From contig NZ_MSPP01000003.1 of assembly GCF_002150005.2 (NCBI RefSeq), positions 494,832-558,831 on the forward strand: 64,000 nucleotides of DNA. The letters run 5' to 3'. The notes under the pieces were generated by a model, which did not search any database, was not told where the DNA came from, and saw only the letters and a program-made list of their open reading frames with translations. The translations under genes were made by a program, and so were the position numbers. Shown here piece after piece: positions 1-7,728 of this stretch (its first letter is position 1; every line of letters starts with the position of its first letter). Origin of the DNA: Marivivens niveibacter. GTDB lineage: Bacteria; Pseudomonadota; Alphaproteobacteria; Rhodobacterales; Rhodobacteraceae.

Positions 1-86
1 TCGGGATCGTTGAAATACAGCGGGTTTTCGCCTTGGCATCCTGCCAGCATAGCAAAAACAATGGATGCGGCGGCGTACCGGTACAT
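1..86 (-). CDS. N-terminal fragment of a lipoprotein (runs off the window)
   Basis: Only the first 28 codons are inside the window. The translation begins MYRYAAASIVFAMLAGCQG, a short hydrophobic signal sequence ending in a lipobox (LAGC, predicted lipidated Cys17), so the product should be exported and anchored to a membrane as a lipoprotein. The rest is missing and no function can be given. It is divergent from thyX, and the roughly 195 bp between them must hold both promoters. The start is the only ATG that places the hydrophobic stretch correctly. The ribosome-binding site is weak (GCAGGG). Confidence 0.6.
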   Translation of the reverse strand, partial: MYRYAAASIVFAMLAGCQGENPLYFNDP

Positions 87-281
87 GAAATAACCCTGCT
101 CTTTGACTGCTCTTTGTTGGGGTGAAAATCCAACGTCTGCGTGGGTGTGTCAACTATTGGTATAGCGGCATTAGCAATTTGTCGTAATTGCGCCACGAGG
201 CGGCGAAGGCAAAATCTGGGGCTGTCCACGGCCGCGATGGCGTATATAGTCCCCGCGAAACGAGTCCAACAGGAGATGCAG

Positions 282-1190
282 ATGCCCGTAACGCCCGAAC
301 AAGAAGCCGAGATTGCAGAGCTTCGTGCGACCCCACGCCAAACATTGCGTGCCGTGTCCGAGGGCATGGAAAAACATCTGTACGAAGTGAAGCCGGTTCT
401 GGACCACGGGTTTGTGCGCGTCATTGACTACATGGGCGATGATGCCGCGATCTGTCAGGCTGCGCGCGTGTCCTATGGTAAGGGTACAAAATCGGTTCAG
501 AATGATGCGGGCTTGATCCGTTACCTGATGCGCCACTGGCATTCGACCCCGTTTGAGATGTGCGAAATCAAACTGCATGTGAAACTGCCTGTGTTTGTTG
601 CGCGTCAGTGGATTCGTCACCGCACGGCTAACGTGAACGAATATTCGGCGCGTTATTCGATCATGGACCGCGAATTCTATATCCCCGAACCCGAGGTTCT
701 GGCGGCTCAGTCCGTCGTGAATAACCAAGGCCGCGGTGAAGTGCTGCAAGGTGAAGAGGCCGCGCGCGTTCTGGAATACCTGAAAACCGACGCTGCGCGG
801 GCATATGACCATTACGAAGAAATGATCAGCCAAGATGGCCAGCAAGGTCTGGCGCGTGAATTGGCGCGTATGAACCTGCCTGCAAACATCTATACCCAGT
901 GGTATTGGAAAGTGGACCTGCACAACTTGTTCCACTTCCTGCGCCTACGCGCGGACAGCCACGCGCAGTACGAAATCCGCGTTTACGCAGACGAGATTTG
1001 CAAAGTGGTCGCCGATTGGGTGCCAGCGGCATACCAAGCGTTTGAAGATTACCGGATGGGCGGCGCAAACCTGTCGGGCAAGGCGCTGGAATGCATCCGC
1101 CAAATGCTAAAAGGCGAAGAGGTCACCCAAGAAAGCAGCGGAATGAGCGCCGGGGAATGGCGGGAATTCCAATCTGTCCTGAACGGATAA
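282..1190 (+). CDS. thyX: FAD-dependent thymidylate synthase ThyX
   Basis: Flavin-dependent thymidylate synthase (302 aa) makes dTMP from dUMP using methylene-tetrahydrofolate, FAD and NADPH in the cytoplasm. The ThyX signature RHRX7S is visible near residues 112-122 ([15 protein letters not shown]). The length fits the longer alphaproteobacterial form. The frame is open much further upstream, but AGGAG at 271-275 lies 6 nt before the ATG at 282, whereas the ATG at 276 abuts it directly, so 282 is preferred. The gene stands alone and is followed by a clear hairpin terminator. ThyX is typical of Rhodobacterales in place of ThyA. Confidence 0.95.
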   Translation: MPVTPEQEAEIAELRATPRQTLRAVSEGMEKHLYEVKPVLDHGFVRVIDYMGDDAAICQAARVSYGKGTKSVQNDAGLIRYLMRHWHSTPFEMCEIKLHVKLPVFVARQWIRHRTANVNEYSARYSIMDREFYIPEPEVLAAQSVVNNQGRGEVLQGEEAARVLEYLKTDAARAYDHYEEMISQDGQQGLARELARMNLPANIYTQWYWKVDLHNLFHFLRLRADSHAQYEIRVYADEICKVVADWVPAAYQAFEDYRMGGANLSGKALECIRQMLKGEEVTQESSGMSAGEWREFQSVLNG

Positions 1191-1208
1191 GTCTGCGAAA
1201 CGATTAAG

Positions 1209-1246
1209 AAAAGCTCCAAATCGAGAGGTCGGTTTGGAGCTTTTAG
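1209..1246 (+). terminator. Rho-independent terminator of thyX
   Basis: A 12-bp inverted repeat, AAAAGCTCCAAA (1209-1220) and TTTGGAGCTTTT (1233-1244), encloses a 12-nt loop and ends in T residues. It lies 18 nt after the thyX stop codon. Confidence 0.8.
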
Positions 1247-1360
1247 CTTTTGCTGCTATACTTAACGGTAGCCGCAGCGTTTCCGCCTAAATTGCGGCTA
1301 GGCATGACCGTTACCTCCTCCAACACGGACCCGCGCAGCGCGGGCGCACAGGAGGATTCT

Positions 1361-1798
1361 TTGGGAAGTATCGTCAGGCTGATTTATGTCAGCATCGCTA
1401 ATGCAGATCTAAACGCTGATGACGTTGTCCATATTCTGGATAACGCCAAACGCCGAAACGAGGTCAATGGCCTGACGGGCATGTTGTTGTTCGATGAAGG
1501 ACAGTTCTGGCAAGTGCTAGAGGGCGAGGCGTTATTCGTTCAGCGGACATACGAACGGATTTGTCTGGATAAACGGCATACCAACATCACCACGCTTTCG
1601 TTTGAAGAAAACATAGAGCCGAAATTCAAAGATTTCAGCATGGGGCATCCTGTGGATCTGACGATGATCCATGAACCTGTTTTGTCAGAAACGTTAAAAT
1701 CTGCAGGGGATAGCGACAAAGATGCTGCAAAAACCGCGAGTGATAAGATCCTCCGCGGTTTCCAATCTGGTGGTAAATGGCGTGGGCTACTGACCTAA
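1361..1798 (+). CDS. BLUF-domain blue-light sensor (FAD), stand-alone
   Basis: A 145-aa protein made of one BLUF domain (about residues 4-100) with a short C-terminal tail. It should bind FAD and sense blue light, with an unknown partner. Counting from the proposed start, Tyr9, Asn33, Gln51 and Met94 occupy the AppA positions Y21, N45, Q63 and M106. The AppA W104 position is Phe92. An in-frame ATG exists at 1304, but the perfect AGGAGG at 1350-1355 sits 5 nt before TTG 1361, immediately ahead of the domain, so a TTG start is proposed. No output domain is fused, so signalling must be by protein-protein contact. The gene is convergent with the cold-shock gene, with 2 bp between them. Confidence 0.88.
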   Translation: MGSIVRLIYVSIANADLNADDVVHILDNAKRRNEVNGLTGMLLFDEGQFWQVLEGEALFVQRTYERICLDKRHTNITTLSFEENIEPKFKDFSMGHPVDLTMIHEPVLSETLKSAGDSDKDAAKTASDKILRGFQSGGKWRGLLT

Positions 1799-1800
1799 GA

Positions 1801-2010
1801 TCAGTCGCCTTTGGCTAAATTGCCTGCCATTTTGCGGCCGTCGCGGCCTTCGATTAGTTCAAAAGAAATTTTTTGATTGTCGGCTAGCCCTGTCATGCCG
1901 GCCTGTTCGACTGCTGAAATGTGAACGAAAACGTCGCTACCGCCGGTATCAGGTGCGATAAAGCCGTAGCCTTTGGTGGTGTTAAACCATTTTACGGTGC
2001 CTGTCGGCAT
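1801..2010 (-). CDS. Cold-shock protein, CspA family
   Basis: A 69-aa single cold-shock domain that binds single-stranded nucleic acid and acts as an RNA chaperone or antiterminator. RNP1 (KGYGFI) and RNP2 (VFVHI) are both present after the usual GTVKWFN opening. The frame extends N-terminally, but AAGGAG lies 7-12 nt before the ATG at 2010 and the family starts there. The sequence upstream to the divergent ArsC-like gene (about 180 bp) is long enough for a structured leader, as is common for csp mRNAs. No cold-box can be demonstrated by eye. Confidence 0.93.
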   Translation of the reverse strand: MPTGTVKWFNTTKGYGFIAPDTGGSDVFVHISAVEQAGMTGLADNQKISFELIEGRDGRKMAGNLAKGD

Positions 2011-2189
2011 CTTGAAAACTCCTTCTACGTCTTGGCCCGCGTTGAGGCCGATGCAGGTTTGCAAGCCCCAGCCAAAATCACTGCGATCCCGATACCTGTT
2101 AGGCAAACGTTAGCACGATTCCCTAAAATCCAAATCACAACCTTGCCCTGCGGCCAATTTCTGCGACAAATGCCAAAAAAGGAGGCATC

Positions 2190-2519
2190 ATGAAGGTCTA
2201 TTCCCTGAAAACCTGCGATACCTGTCGCAAAACGATCAAAGAACTGGCAGGCGCTGGGTATGAATTTGACGTCGTAGATATCCGCGCAGATGGATTAAAC
2301 GATCAGGATATTGCAGACATTGTTGCCGTATTTGGCGATAAATCGGTGAACAAAGCCTCGTCCACATGGCGTAATTTGTCCGACGTGGACAAGGCAAAAT
2401 CGCCTGCTGAATTGATCGCAGAACACCCCACCGCGATGAAGCGTCCTGTCATTATCAAAGACGGGCAGTTTTATCAGGGTTGGACCGCAGCAACCAAATC
2501 GGCGCTTTTGCCCGGCTGA
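2190..2519 (+). CDS. ArsC/Spx-family thioredoxin-fold protein (YffB-like)
   Basis: A 109-aa protein of the ArsC/Spx/YffB family. It opens with a beta strand and a Cys-x-x-Cys redox site at residues 9-12 (CDTC) and has the family's late KRP segment (MKRPVII). Members range from glutaredoxin-dependent arsenate reductases to proteins of unknown redox role. No arsR or arsB lies nearby, so arsenate reduction is not assumed. GGAGG at 2181-2185 sets the start. The last 65 bp overlap the end of the convergent doxX-like gene, an unusually long tail-to-tail overlap. Confidence 0.85.
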   Translation: MKVYSLKTCDTCRKTIKELAGAGYEFDVVDIRADGLNDQDIADIVAVFGDKSVNKASSTWRNLSDVDKAKSPAELIAEHPTAMKRPVIIKDGQFYQGWTAATKSALLPG

Positions 2520-3021
2520 ACCAACGATCGACCGAAATTGGCCCTGCACCGGTCAGGGCCAAACTGAACAGGACAAATACCCACATCAGGCGCTGATCTA
2601 GGATGATCCCGTCCGGCATACGGTCAAACAAGGCACCTAACGTTGCTGCATCAATGCCGTGGCCGACTATGTCGGTCAGGCTTTGCACGATAATAAAAAC
2701 AATCATGCCAATCGCAGCTGGGCGCGTCGCAGCGCCGATAATGATAAGCGCGGGCAATACAAATTCGGCCAATGTTCCCGCAATGACGATAAACGTCGGA
2801 ACGATGCCCAAAGCGCTGGGGTCATAGCCTGCCTGTTCGATCAAGCGTGGGAATATCTGAAAATAGGCACCTGCGCTGGGCGTGAATGGCCCCAAAGGTG
2901 CGCCGACTTTGGTCATAGCAGAGGCCCAAAAATAGGGGGCAAGCGTCGCAGCAAATACCAACCGCGCCAATGTGCCAATGCTGGGCGCAGCGATGCGATT
3001 AATAGGGTCATATATGGTCAT
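2455..3021 (-). CDS. DoxX-family membrane protein, last gene of the bufferin-like operon (HvfD/BufD-like)
   Basis: A 188-aa integral membrane protein with about four hydrophobic segments, of the DoxX family. In DUF2282-DUF692-DUF2063-DoxX operons (called hvfABCD, gigABCD or buf) the fourth gene is a DoxX protein. It is not known to modify the peptide and probably acts at the inner membrane. Its start lies inside the 3' end of the DUF2063 gene (14-nt overlap), which points to translational coupling. The 3' end overlaps the convergent ArsC-like gene by 65 bp. The operon role is inferred from context. Confidence 0.85.
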   Translation of the reverse strand: MTIYDPINRIAAPSIGTLARLVFAATLAPYFWASAMTKVGAPLGPFTPSAGAYFQIFPRLIEQAGYDPSALGIVPTFIVIAGTLAEFVLPALIIIGAATRPAAIGMIVFIIVQSLTDIVGHGIDAATLGALFDRMPDGIILDQRLMWVFVLFSLALTGAGPISVDRWFSRAKAPIWLLRSNPDKTARL

Positions 3022-3709
3022 GTGACAGGCCTGTAATTGCGTTTCGGGAAATCAATAGGCGTAGCAAATCGGGTAGATCGGTCGCGTCGCCAGCCATCAA
3101 AACCCCCAACGGTTTGCCCGCGGCCATTGGGTCGATCATGTCGATTTGCTGGGAACTGATTGGATCAACCATTGGATCGAACTGTGGCCTGCTAATCAGT
3201 GCATTCTGTGCAGTGCGTCCGATCACCTGATCCGGTGCGCCTGTATTTTTGCGCCAGATATCAACGATTGGGTACTCTGATCTGACCACATGCACTGCTG
3301 GAGCAAGCTGGATTTTAAGACTGTGAAGGTTGATCACCTGATCCATCGTAACAGGTTGTGCATCTGCAGCGTGATAGGCGCGCCGCTGCATAAGTTCGAT
3401 CAGCGCGACATCGGGCAGATACGGCAAATGCGCAACGGGCTGAAACCTGCGCAGAAATTGCGGAAATTCAACGCCGTATTCCATCATGATTGGTGATTTC
3501 GGCAGATGAATGCGGACAAAGGCCCCAGCCATTGCGCGGAAAAACGGGATGCCGACAATGCGTTGAACGGCTGGAAACCCTGTGGCCAGCGCGTCAATTA
3601 GGCCGACGACGATATTGTTGCGGTAAACGTTAAACCGTCCTGATTGGTCGGGAATACCTACGGGTGGCTGATCTGGGTTTAGGGCGGCGGTGACAAATTC
3701 GCTATGCAT
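3008..3709 (-). CDS. DUF2063 protein, partner of the DUF692 enzyme (HvfC/BufC-like)
   Basis: A 233-aa protein beginning with the DUF2063 domain (about residues 5-90, including the FNVYRNNIVVGL and FPAVQRIVG stretches). DUF2063 proteins are often mislabelled DNA-binding. In characterised systems of this type they bind the DUF692 (MNIO) enzyme and present the precursor peptide, like MbnC in methanobactin synthesis. The gene overlaps the DUF692 gene by 8 nt and the DoxX gene by 14 nt, so the four genes are one transcription unit. The C-terminal half is less conserved-looking and its role cannot be read from sequence. Confidence 0.87.
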   Translation of the reverse strand: MHSEFVTAALNPDQPPVGIPDQSGRFNVYRNNIVVGLIDALATGFPAVQRIVGIPFFRAMAGAFVRIHLPKSPIMMEYGVEFPQFLRRFQPVAHLPYLPDVALIELMQRRAYHAADAQPVTMDQVINLHSLKIQLAPAVHVVRSEYPIVDIWRKNTGAPDQVIGRTAQNALISRPQFDPMVDPISSQQIDMIDPMAAGKPLGVLMAGDATDLPDLLRLLISRNAITGLSHDHI

Positions 3710-4532
3710 CGATCATCAACGCCTGTTCTGCGCGAACCGCTTCGGCGCGCAAGGTTGCCCAGTCAGGAATTTCGTTATCCCATTCGACCAAAATGGGCTG
3801 TGCCCCTGTTTGGCGCAGCGTGTAGTCCAGCAATTCCCAGACAGGTTCGGACGTCGGGGCGCCATGGCTGTCGATCAGCAAAGGGTTGCCCGCATCATCG
3901 TGGTCATGGGCGTGACCAGCGACATGGATTTCGCGGACGTGTTCCGTTGGGTATTCGTCAATATAGTCGCGCGGTGAAAACCCAAGGTTATTGGCCGAAA
4001 CAAAGACGTTGTTCACATCCAACAACAGGCCGCAGCCCGTGCGACGCGCGATCTCGCTGATAAACTCTGGCTCTGACATGTCAGAAGCGTCAAAGCTTAA
4101 ATAACTGGATGGATTTTCCATCAACAGCGGGCGGCCTAATGCCTCTTGGGCCTGATCAATGTGGTCGATGACATGGTTCAGGGTTTGCGCAGTATAGGGC
4201 AGGGGCAACAGATCGTTTAAAAATAGATCGTCATGCGTGGACCATGCCAGATGTTCGGAAAATTGGGCGGGTTGCAGCCAGTCCAGCAATTTGCGTAACC
4301 GCTGCAAATGATCTTTGTCTAGTGGAGCAGCGGCGCCCAGCGATAGGGCGACGCCATGGACCGAAATCGGAAACCGTTCGGCCAGCGCCCGCAATTGCGC
4401 CAAGGGGCGACCGCCGTCACCCATGTAGTTTTCGGCGTGAATTTCGATCCAACGAACAGGAGAAGGATGAGACATCAGATCGGTGAAATGTTGGGGTTTG
4501 TAACCAACACCGGGGGCTGCGGGCAGGGACAT
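3702..4532 (-). CDS. DUF692 / MNIO-family multinuclear iron oxidase (HvfB/BufB/MbnB-like)
   Basis: A 276-aa TIM-barrel protein of the DUF692 family, now called MNIO. These enzymes use two or three iron atoms and O2 to rearrange cysteines in a precursor peptide. Family metal-ligand segments are visible in order: EIHAENYM, ISVHGV, FSEHLAW, LLMENPSSYL, GLLLDVNNVFVSANN, REIHVAGHAH and VEWDNEIPD. The natural substrate should be the DUF2282 peptide encoded 53 bp upstream, and the partner the DUF2063 protein encoded downstream with an 8-nt overlap. The enzyme is expected to act in the cytoplasm before the peptide is exported. The exact modification cannot be known from sequence. Confidence 0.92.
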   Translation of the reverse strand: MSLPAAPGVGYKPQHFTDLMSHPSPVRWIEIHAENYMGDGGRPLAQLRALAERFPISVHGVALSLGAAAPLDKDHLQRLRKLLDWLQPAQFSEHLAWSTHDDLFLNDLLPLPYTAQTLNHVIDHIDQAQEALGRPLLMENPSSYLSFDASDMSEPEFISEIARRTGCGLLLDVNNVFVSANNLGFSPRDYIDEYPTEHVREIHVAGHAHDHDDAGNPLLIDSHGAPTSEPVWELLDYTLRQTGAQPILVEWDNEIPDWATLRAEAVRAEQALMIDA

Positions 4533-4585
4533 GGGATTTCCTTTCGGTTAGGCAGATGCGCGCCTTTTCAGACGCGCAACCGTCA

Positions 4586-4888
4586 TTAGCTGGCCATGTC
4601 GCGCTCTAGCGGCATAAGCGAACCCATGCGTTTCATATCGCCGTCCATCATGCCGACTTCCATGGTTTCACAGGTGCCAGCTGGAACCAGGCTCCATGCG
4701 TTGCCTTGGTAATCGACGGTGGATGTGCCTGCGCAGGTCGTGCCTGGACCAGCGGCGCAATCGTTTTCACCTGCCAGCGCAACGCCATAACATTTTTCCA
4801 TTTCCTGCGCGGCTGCCTGATGGGCGATGCCGGTCAGCGCGGTTGCAACAGCAGATGCGATAACGACGGATTTCGAAACTTTGGACAT
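4586..4888 (-). CDS. DUF2282 precursor peptide (bufferin / HvfA-type RiPP) with Met-rich tail
   Basis: A 100-aa exported peptide: basic N-terminus, hydrophobic segment and likely signal-peptidase site after AHQAAA (about residue 27), then the DUF2282 core. Four cysteines are present (C33, C44, C52, C73) in the family contexts [31 protein letters not shown] and AGTCETM. Peptides of this family are ribosomally made and modified at cysteine by the DUF692/DUF2063 pair, and have been linked to copper or gold stress and periplasmic copper binding. Here seven methionines follow C73 (M76, M80, M81, M85, M88, M92, M98), a possible second soft-metal site. GAGGG lies a few nucleotides before the ATG. 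First gene of the operon. Confidence 0.88.
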   Translation of the reverse strand: MSKVSKSVVIASAVATALTGIAHQAAAQEMEKCYGVALAGENDCAAGPGTTCAGTSTVDYQGNAWSLVPAGTCETMEVGMMDGDMKRMGSLMPLERDMAS

Positions 4889-5240
4889 GAGTTAACCCTC
4901 TGATAAAATTTGTTTTCTGCCGATCTTGGCTTCGGCACCAACAGGTTAAATTCAGGTCGGGTCATTGATCCATTCACAGGATCGTTGTTAACAGACGCGT
5001 GAGGTTTCGTGATTTGGGCGGCCTGATCTATCTGCGAAATTGCACGTTTCGATACGTCAATGTTTCAGTTTCTGCGCCTGCGAAATCCGTTATTTGGTCG
5101 GTTTTGTTTCAACTGATCAGTGTGAAATTGCGGGCTGTAACATTTCCAGACGGGATATTTCGCCCAATTTTCCCCGCATCATGTTTGTTGGAATCCGCCG
5201 TGATCGTTATTAGGTGATGCCTGAACGACAGGAGGGCGCC
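4889..5240. other. 352-bp intergenic region between the RiPP operon and a membrane-protein gene
   Basis: This divergent spacer must contain the promoters for the precursor-peptide operon (leftward) and the small membrane protein (rightward). It is more AT-rich than its surroundings and holds GTTAAC at about 4987-4992 and a TTAACC-like sequence, upstream of the peptide gene when read leftward. I looked for an ECF-sigma promoter (AAC-type -35 with a CGT/CGA -10 at 16-17 bp) and found no convincing pair. No open frame in it has a ribosome-binding site or recognisable protein. Confidence 0.5.
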
Positions 5241-5609
5241 ATGCGAAACGCGGCAAAAACTTTGGGTATTATCGGCGGGATCATCGGGATGATCGTCGGG
5301 TTTTTCAGTTTTGGTTATATCACGCTGACAGAAAACCATCGCGAAGTTGCTGAATTTTTTGGTGCGGTAACGAACCCTGAATTCATCAAAATCGCCAGTT
5401 TCCTAGGCCCTATTCTGGCAATCGCGGGCGGCGCAATGGCGGTGCATCGCGCGTTGGTTGGCGGGATTTTGATGCTGGTGTCGGCAGGCATGATGTATGC
5501 CGCGTTCGGTTTTGGCTTTGCCACGATGTTCCCGATCGGAATGGTCGGGCTGGCCGGTGTTCTGGCGTTGGCTGCGGGCAAGCCAGATGAAGAAAAGGCC
5601 CACTTTTAA
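5241..5609 (+). CDS. Small integral membrane protein, unknown function
   Basis: A 122-aa protein with about four hydrophobic segments: near residues 6-28, a short amphipathic linker (ENHREVAEFFGAVTNPEFIK), then three closely spaced helices rich in Gly, Ala and Met. The tail KPDEEKAHF is charged. It should sit in the inner membrane. AGGAGG at 5230-5235 sets the start at 5241 rather than the in-frame ATG at 5217. I do not recognise the family. It is convergent with thrS and shares a hairpin terminator with it. Confidence 0.75.
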   Translation: MRNAAKTLGIIGGIIGMIVGFFSFGYITLTENHREVAEFFGAVTNPEFIKIASFLGPILAIAGGAMAVHRALVGGILMLVSAGMMYAAFGFGFATMFPIGMVGLAGVLALAAGKPDEEKAHF

Positions 5610-5630
5610 CAGCGGGCCTTTAAAATTTTA
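5594..5630. terminator. Bidirectional hairpin terminator between membrane-protein gene and thrS
   Basis: AAAGGCCC (5594-5601) and GGGCCTTT (5614-5621) form an 8-bp stem with a 12-nt loop, followed by AT-rich sequence. It begins inside the last codons of the rightward gene and lies 7 bp before the end of the leftward thrS, so it can serve both. Confidence 0.65.
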
Positions 5631-7574
5631 TTTCAGGTCTGGCGCTTGGGCTTCGTCCTTTAGCTGGGCGACGATGTCATCCAAGCTAATGGTCGAGGTG
5701 CGGTTTTCACCCAAACGTCGGGCGGAAACGGTACGTTCCTCGACCTCGCGGGCGCCGATGGCCAGAATGACAGGCACCTTGCCCAGCGAGTGTTCGCGGA
5801 CCTTGTAGTTGATCTTTTCGTTGCGTTTATCCGCCTCGGCGCGGACGCCAACGGCGCGTAGGGCTGCAACGACTTCGTCTACGTAACCATCCGCTTCTGA
5901 CACGATGGACGCCACAACTACCTGACGCGGTGCCAGCCAGAACGGCAGTTTGCCTGCGTGTTCTTCGATCAGGATGCCGATGAAACGTTCAAACGATCCC
6001 AGAACCGCGCGGTGCAGCATAACAGGGCGGTGTTTGTCGCCATCTGCGCCGATGTAGGTTGCGGACAGGCGTTCAGGCAGGTTGGGGTCAACCTGCAAGG
6101 TGCCGCATTGCCACTGACGGCCGATCGCGTCGGTCAGCGTGAATTCCAGCTTTGGACCATAGAATGCGCCTTCGCCTTCTTGGATTTCGTATTCGTATCC
6201 AGCAGCGTTACACGCGTCGCCCAATGCCTTTTCAACGCGGTCCCAGCTTTCTTCGGAGCCGATGCGTTTTTCAGGACGGGTCGATAGTTTGATGGTCCAG
6301 TTGTGGAACCCAAGGTCAGCATAGATTTTCGCCAAGAATTCGATGAATTTCTTGGTTTCCGCTTCGATCTGATCATCGGTGCAGAAAATATGCGCGTCGT
6401 CTTGGGTGAATCCGCGCACGCGCATGATGCCGTGCAGCGCGCCCGATGGTTCGTAACGGGCACAGGACCCGAATTCAGCCATACGCAGCGGCAGATCACG
6501 ATAGGATTTCAGGCCCGAGTTGAACACCTGCACGTGGCACGGGCAGTTCATCGGCTTCAGCGCGTTGATCGCTTTTTCGCGGGCATGCTCTTCGTCGACT
6601 TCGACGATGAACATGTTTTCCTGATAGTTGTCCCAGTGACCCGATTTTTCCCACAGTTTGCGGTCAACAACCTGCGGAGTGTTTACTTCGACGTAACCGT
6701 CTACCTCTTGCATGCGGCGCATATAGTCCTGCAGCGTGGTGTAGATTTTCCAGCCGTTCGGGTGCCAGAAGATTTGGCCAGGGGCCTCTTCTTGCATGTG
6801 GAACAGGTCCATTTCGCGGCCCAGTTTGCGGTGATCGCGTTTGGCCGCTTCTTCCATCATGGTTTCCCATGCTTTCAGGTCTTTGCGGTTTTTGAACGCA
6901 ACGCCGTAGATACGCTGCAGCATCGGGCGCGAGCTGTCGCCAAGGAAATACGCGCCAGCCACGTGGGTCAGTTTGAAACCGTCCGCAGGGACCTGACCGG
7001 TGTGCTGAAGGTGCGGGCCGCGGCACAGATCCTGCCAGTCACCGTGCCAGTACATGCGCAGGTCTTCGTCTTCGGGGATGCGGTTCACCAGTTCGATTTT
7101 ATAAGGTTCGTTATTGTCCTCATAATATTTGATCGCATCGGCGCGGGACCAGATTTCGGTTTTCACCGCGTCGCGGGCGTTGATGATTTCTTTCATCTTC
7201 GCTTCGATTTGGCCCAGATCTTCGGGGGTGAATGGCTCTTGGCGGTCGAAATCGTAGAACCAGCCGTTGTCACGAACAGGGCCGATGGTGACTTTGACGT
7301 CGGGCCAGATTTCCTGAACAGCGCGGGCCATGATGTGCGCCAGATCGTGGCGGATCAGTTCCAGCGCAGGTTCATCGTCCTGCATGGTGTTGATGGCGAT
7401 TCTGGCGTCTTCATTGATCGGCCACTGCATATCCCAATGCGCGCCATTCACGGTCGCAGAGATTGCTTTTTTCGCTAGAGAAGTTGCGATGGATGCAGCG
7501 ACTTCGGCAGGGGTTACGCCTGCGTCGTAGTCACGCGAATTGCCATCAGGGAAAGTCAGGGAAATTTGGCTCAT
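5628..7574 (-). CDS. thrS: Threonyl-tRNA synthetase
   Basis: A 648-aa class II aminoacyl-tRNA synthetase that charges tRNA-Thr. In order: an N-terminal TGS domain (about 1-60), the editing domain with its zinc-like HxxxH (H76-D-L-A-H80) and CRGPHL segment, the catalytic core with the zinc-binding MNCPCH motif, class II motif 2 ([15 protein letters not shown]) and motif 3 ([16 protein letters not shown]), then the anticodon-binding domain. The length matches the family. The gene is divergent from an MFS transporter. The 154-bp spacer shows no visible T-box or operator. Confidence 0.98.
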   Translation of the reverse strand: MSQISLTFPDGNSRDYDAGVTPAEVAASIATSLAKKAISATVNGAHWDMQWPINEDARIAINTMQDDEPALELIRHDLAHIMARAVQEIWPDVKVTIGPVRDNGWFYDFDRQEPFTPEDLGQIEAKMKEIINARDAVKTEIWSRADAIKYYEDNNEPYKIELVNRIPEDEDLRMYWHGDWQDLCRGPHLQHTGQVPADGFKLTHVAGAYFLGDSSRPMLQRIYGVAFKNRKDLKAWETMMEEAAKRDHRKLGREMDLFHMQEEAPGQIFWHPNGWKIYTTLQDYMRRMQEVDGYVEVNTPQVVDRKLWEKSGHWDNYQENMFIVEVDEEHAREKAINALKPMNCPCHVQVFNSGLKSYRDLPLRMAEFGSCARYEPSGALHGIMRVRGFTQDDAHIFCTDDQIEAETKKFIEFLAKIYADLGFHNWTIKLSTRPEKRIGSEESWDRVEKALGDACNAAGYEYEIQEGEGAFYGPKLEFTLTDAIGRQWQCGTLQVDPNLPERLSATYIGADGDKHRPVMLHRAVLGSFERFIGILIEEHAGKLPFWLAPRQVVVASIVSEADGYVDEVVAALRAVGVRAEADKRNEKINYKVREHSLGKVPVILAIGAREVEERTVSARRLGENRTSTISLDDIVAQLKDEAQAPDLK

Positions 7575-7728
7575 CTTGCCAGTCTCCTCGTCAGTTTGGC
7601 GCCCACGGAACGCCCGGTTGCGGGTTAATATGTTCGGGCTTTGTTTGAAACTGATGCGGCGGTGGTGTCAACCCAAACTGCCGCGCTATATGCGAGTTAT
7701 TGTTTTATAGGTTTCACAAGGCACAGGC

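Noticed and set aside
171..935. Long antisense frame opposite thyX (254 codons)
   Set aside because: It lies wholly opposite a clear thyX gene, and its His/Arg/Phe-rich composition is that of a complement of a coding frame.
4889..5240. ECF-sigma promoter or small ORF in the spacer before the RiPP operon
   Set aside because: AAC-containing motifs occur, but none is paired with a CGT/CGA -10 at proper spacing, and the one 72-codon frame has no ribosome-binding site or protein-like composition.
6303..7478. 391-codon frame opposite thrS
   Set aside because: Wholly antisense to a well-supported threonyl-tRNA synthetase, with Val/Phe/His-rich shadow composition and no ribosome-binding site.
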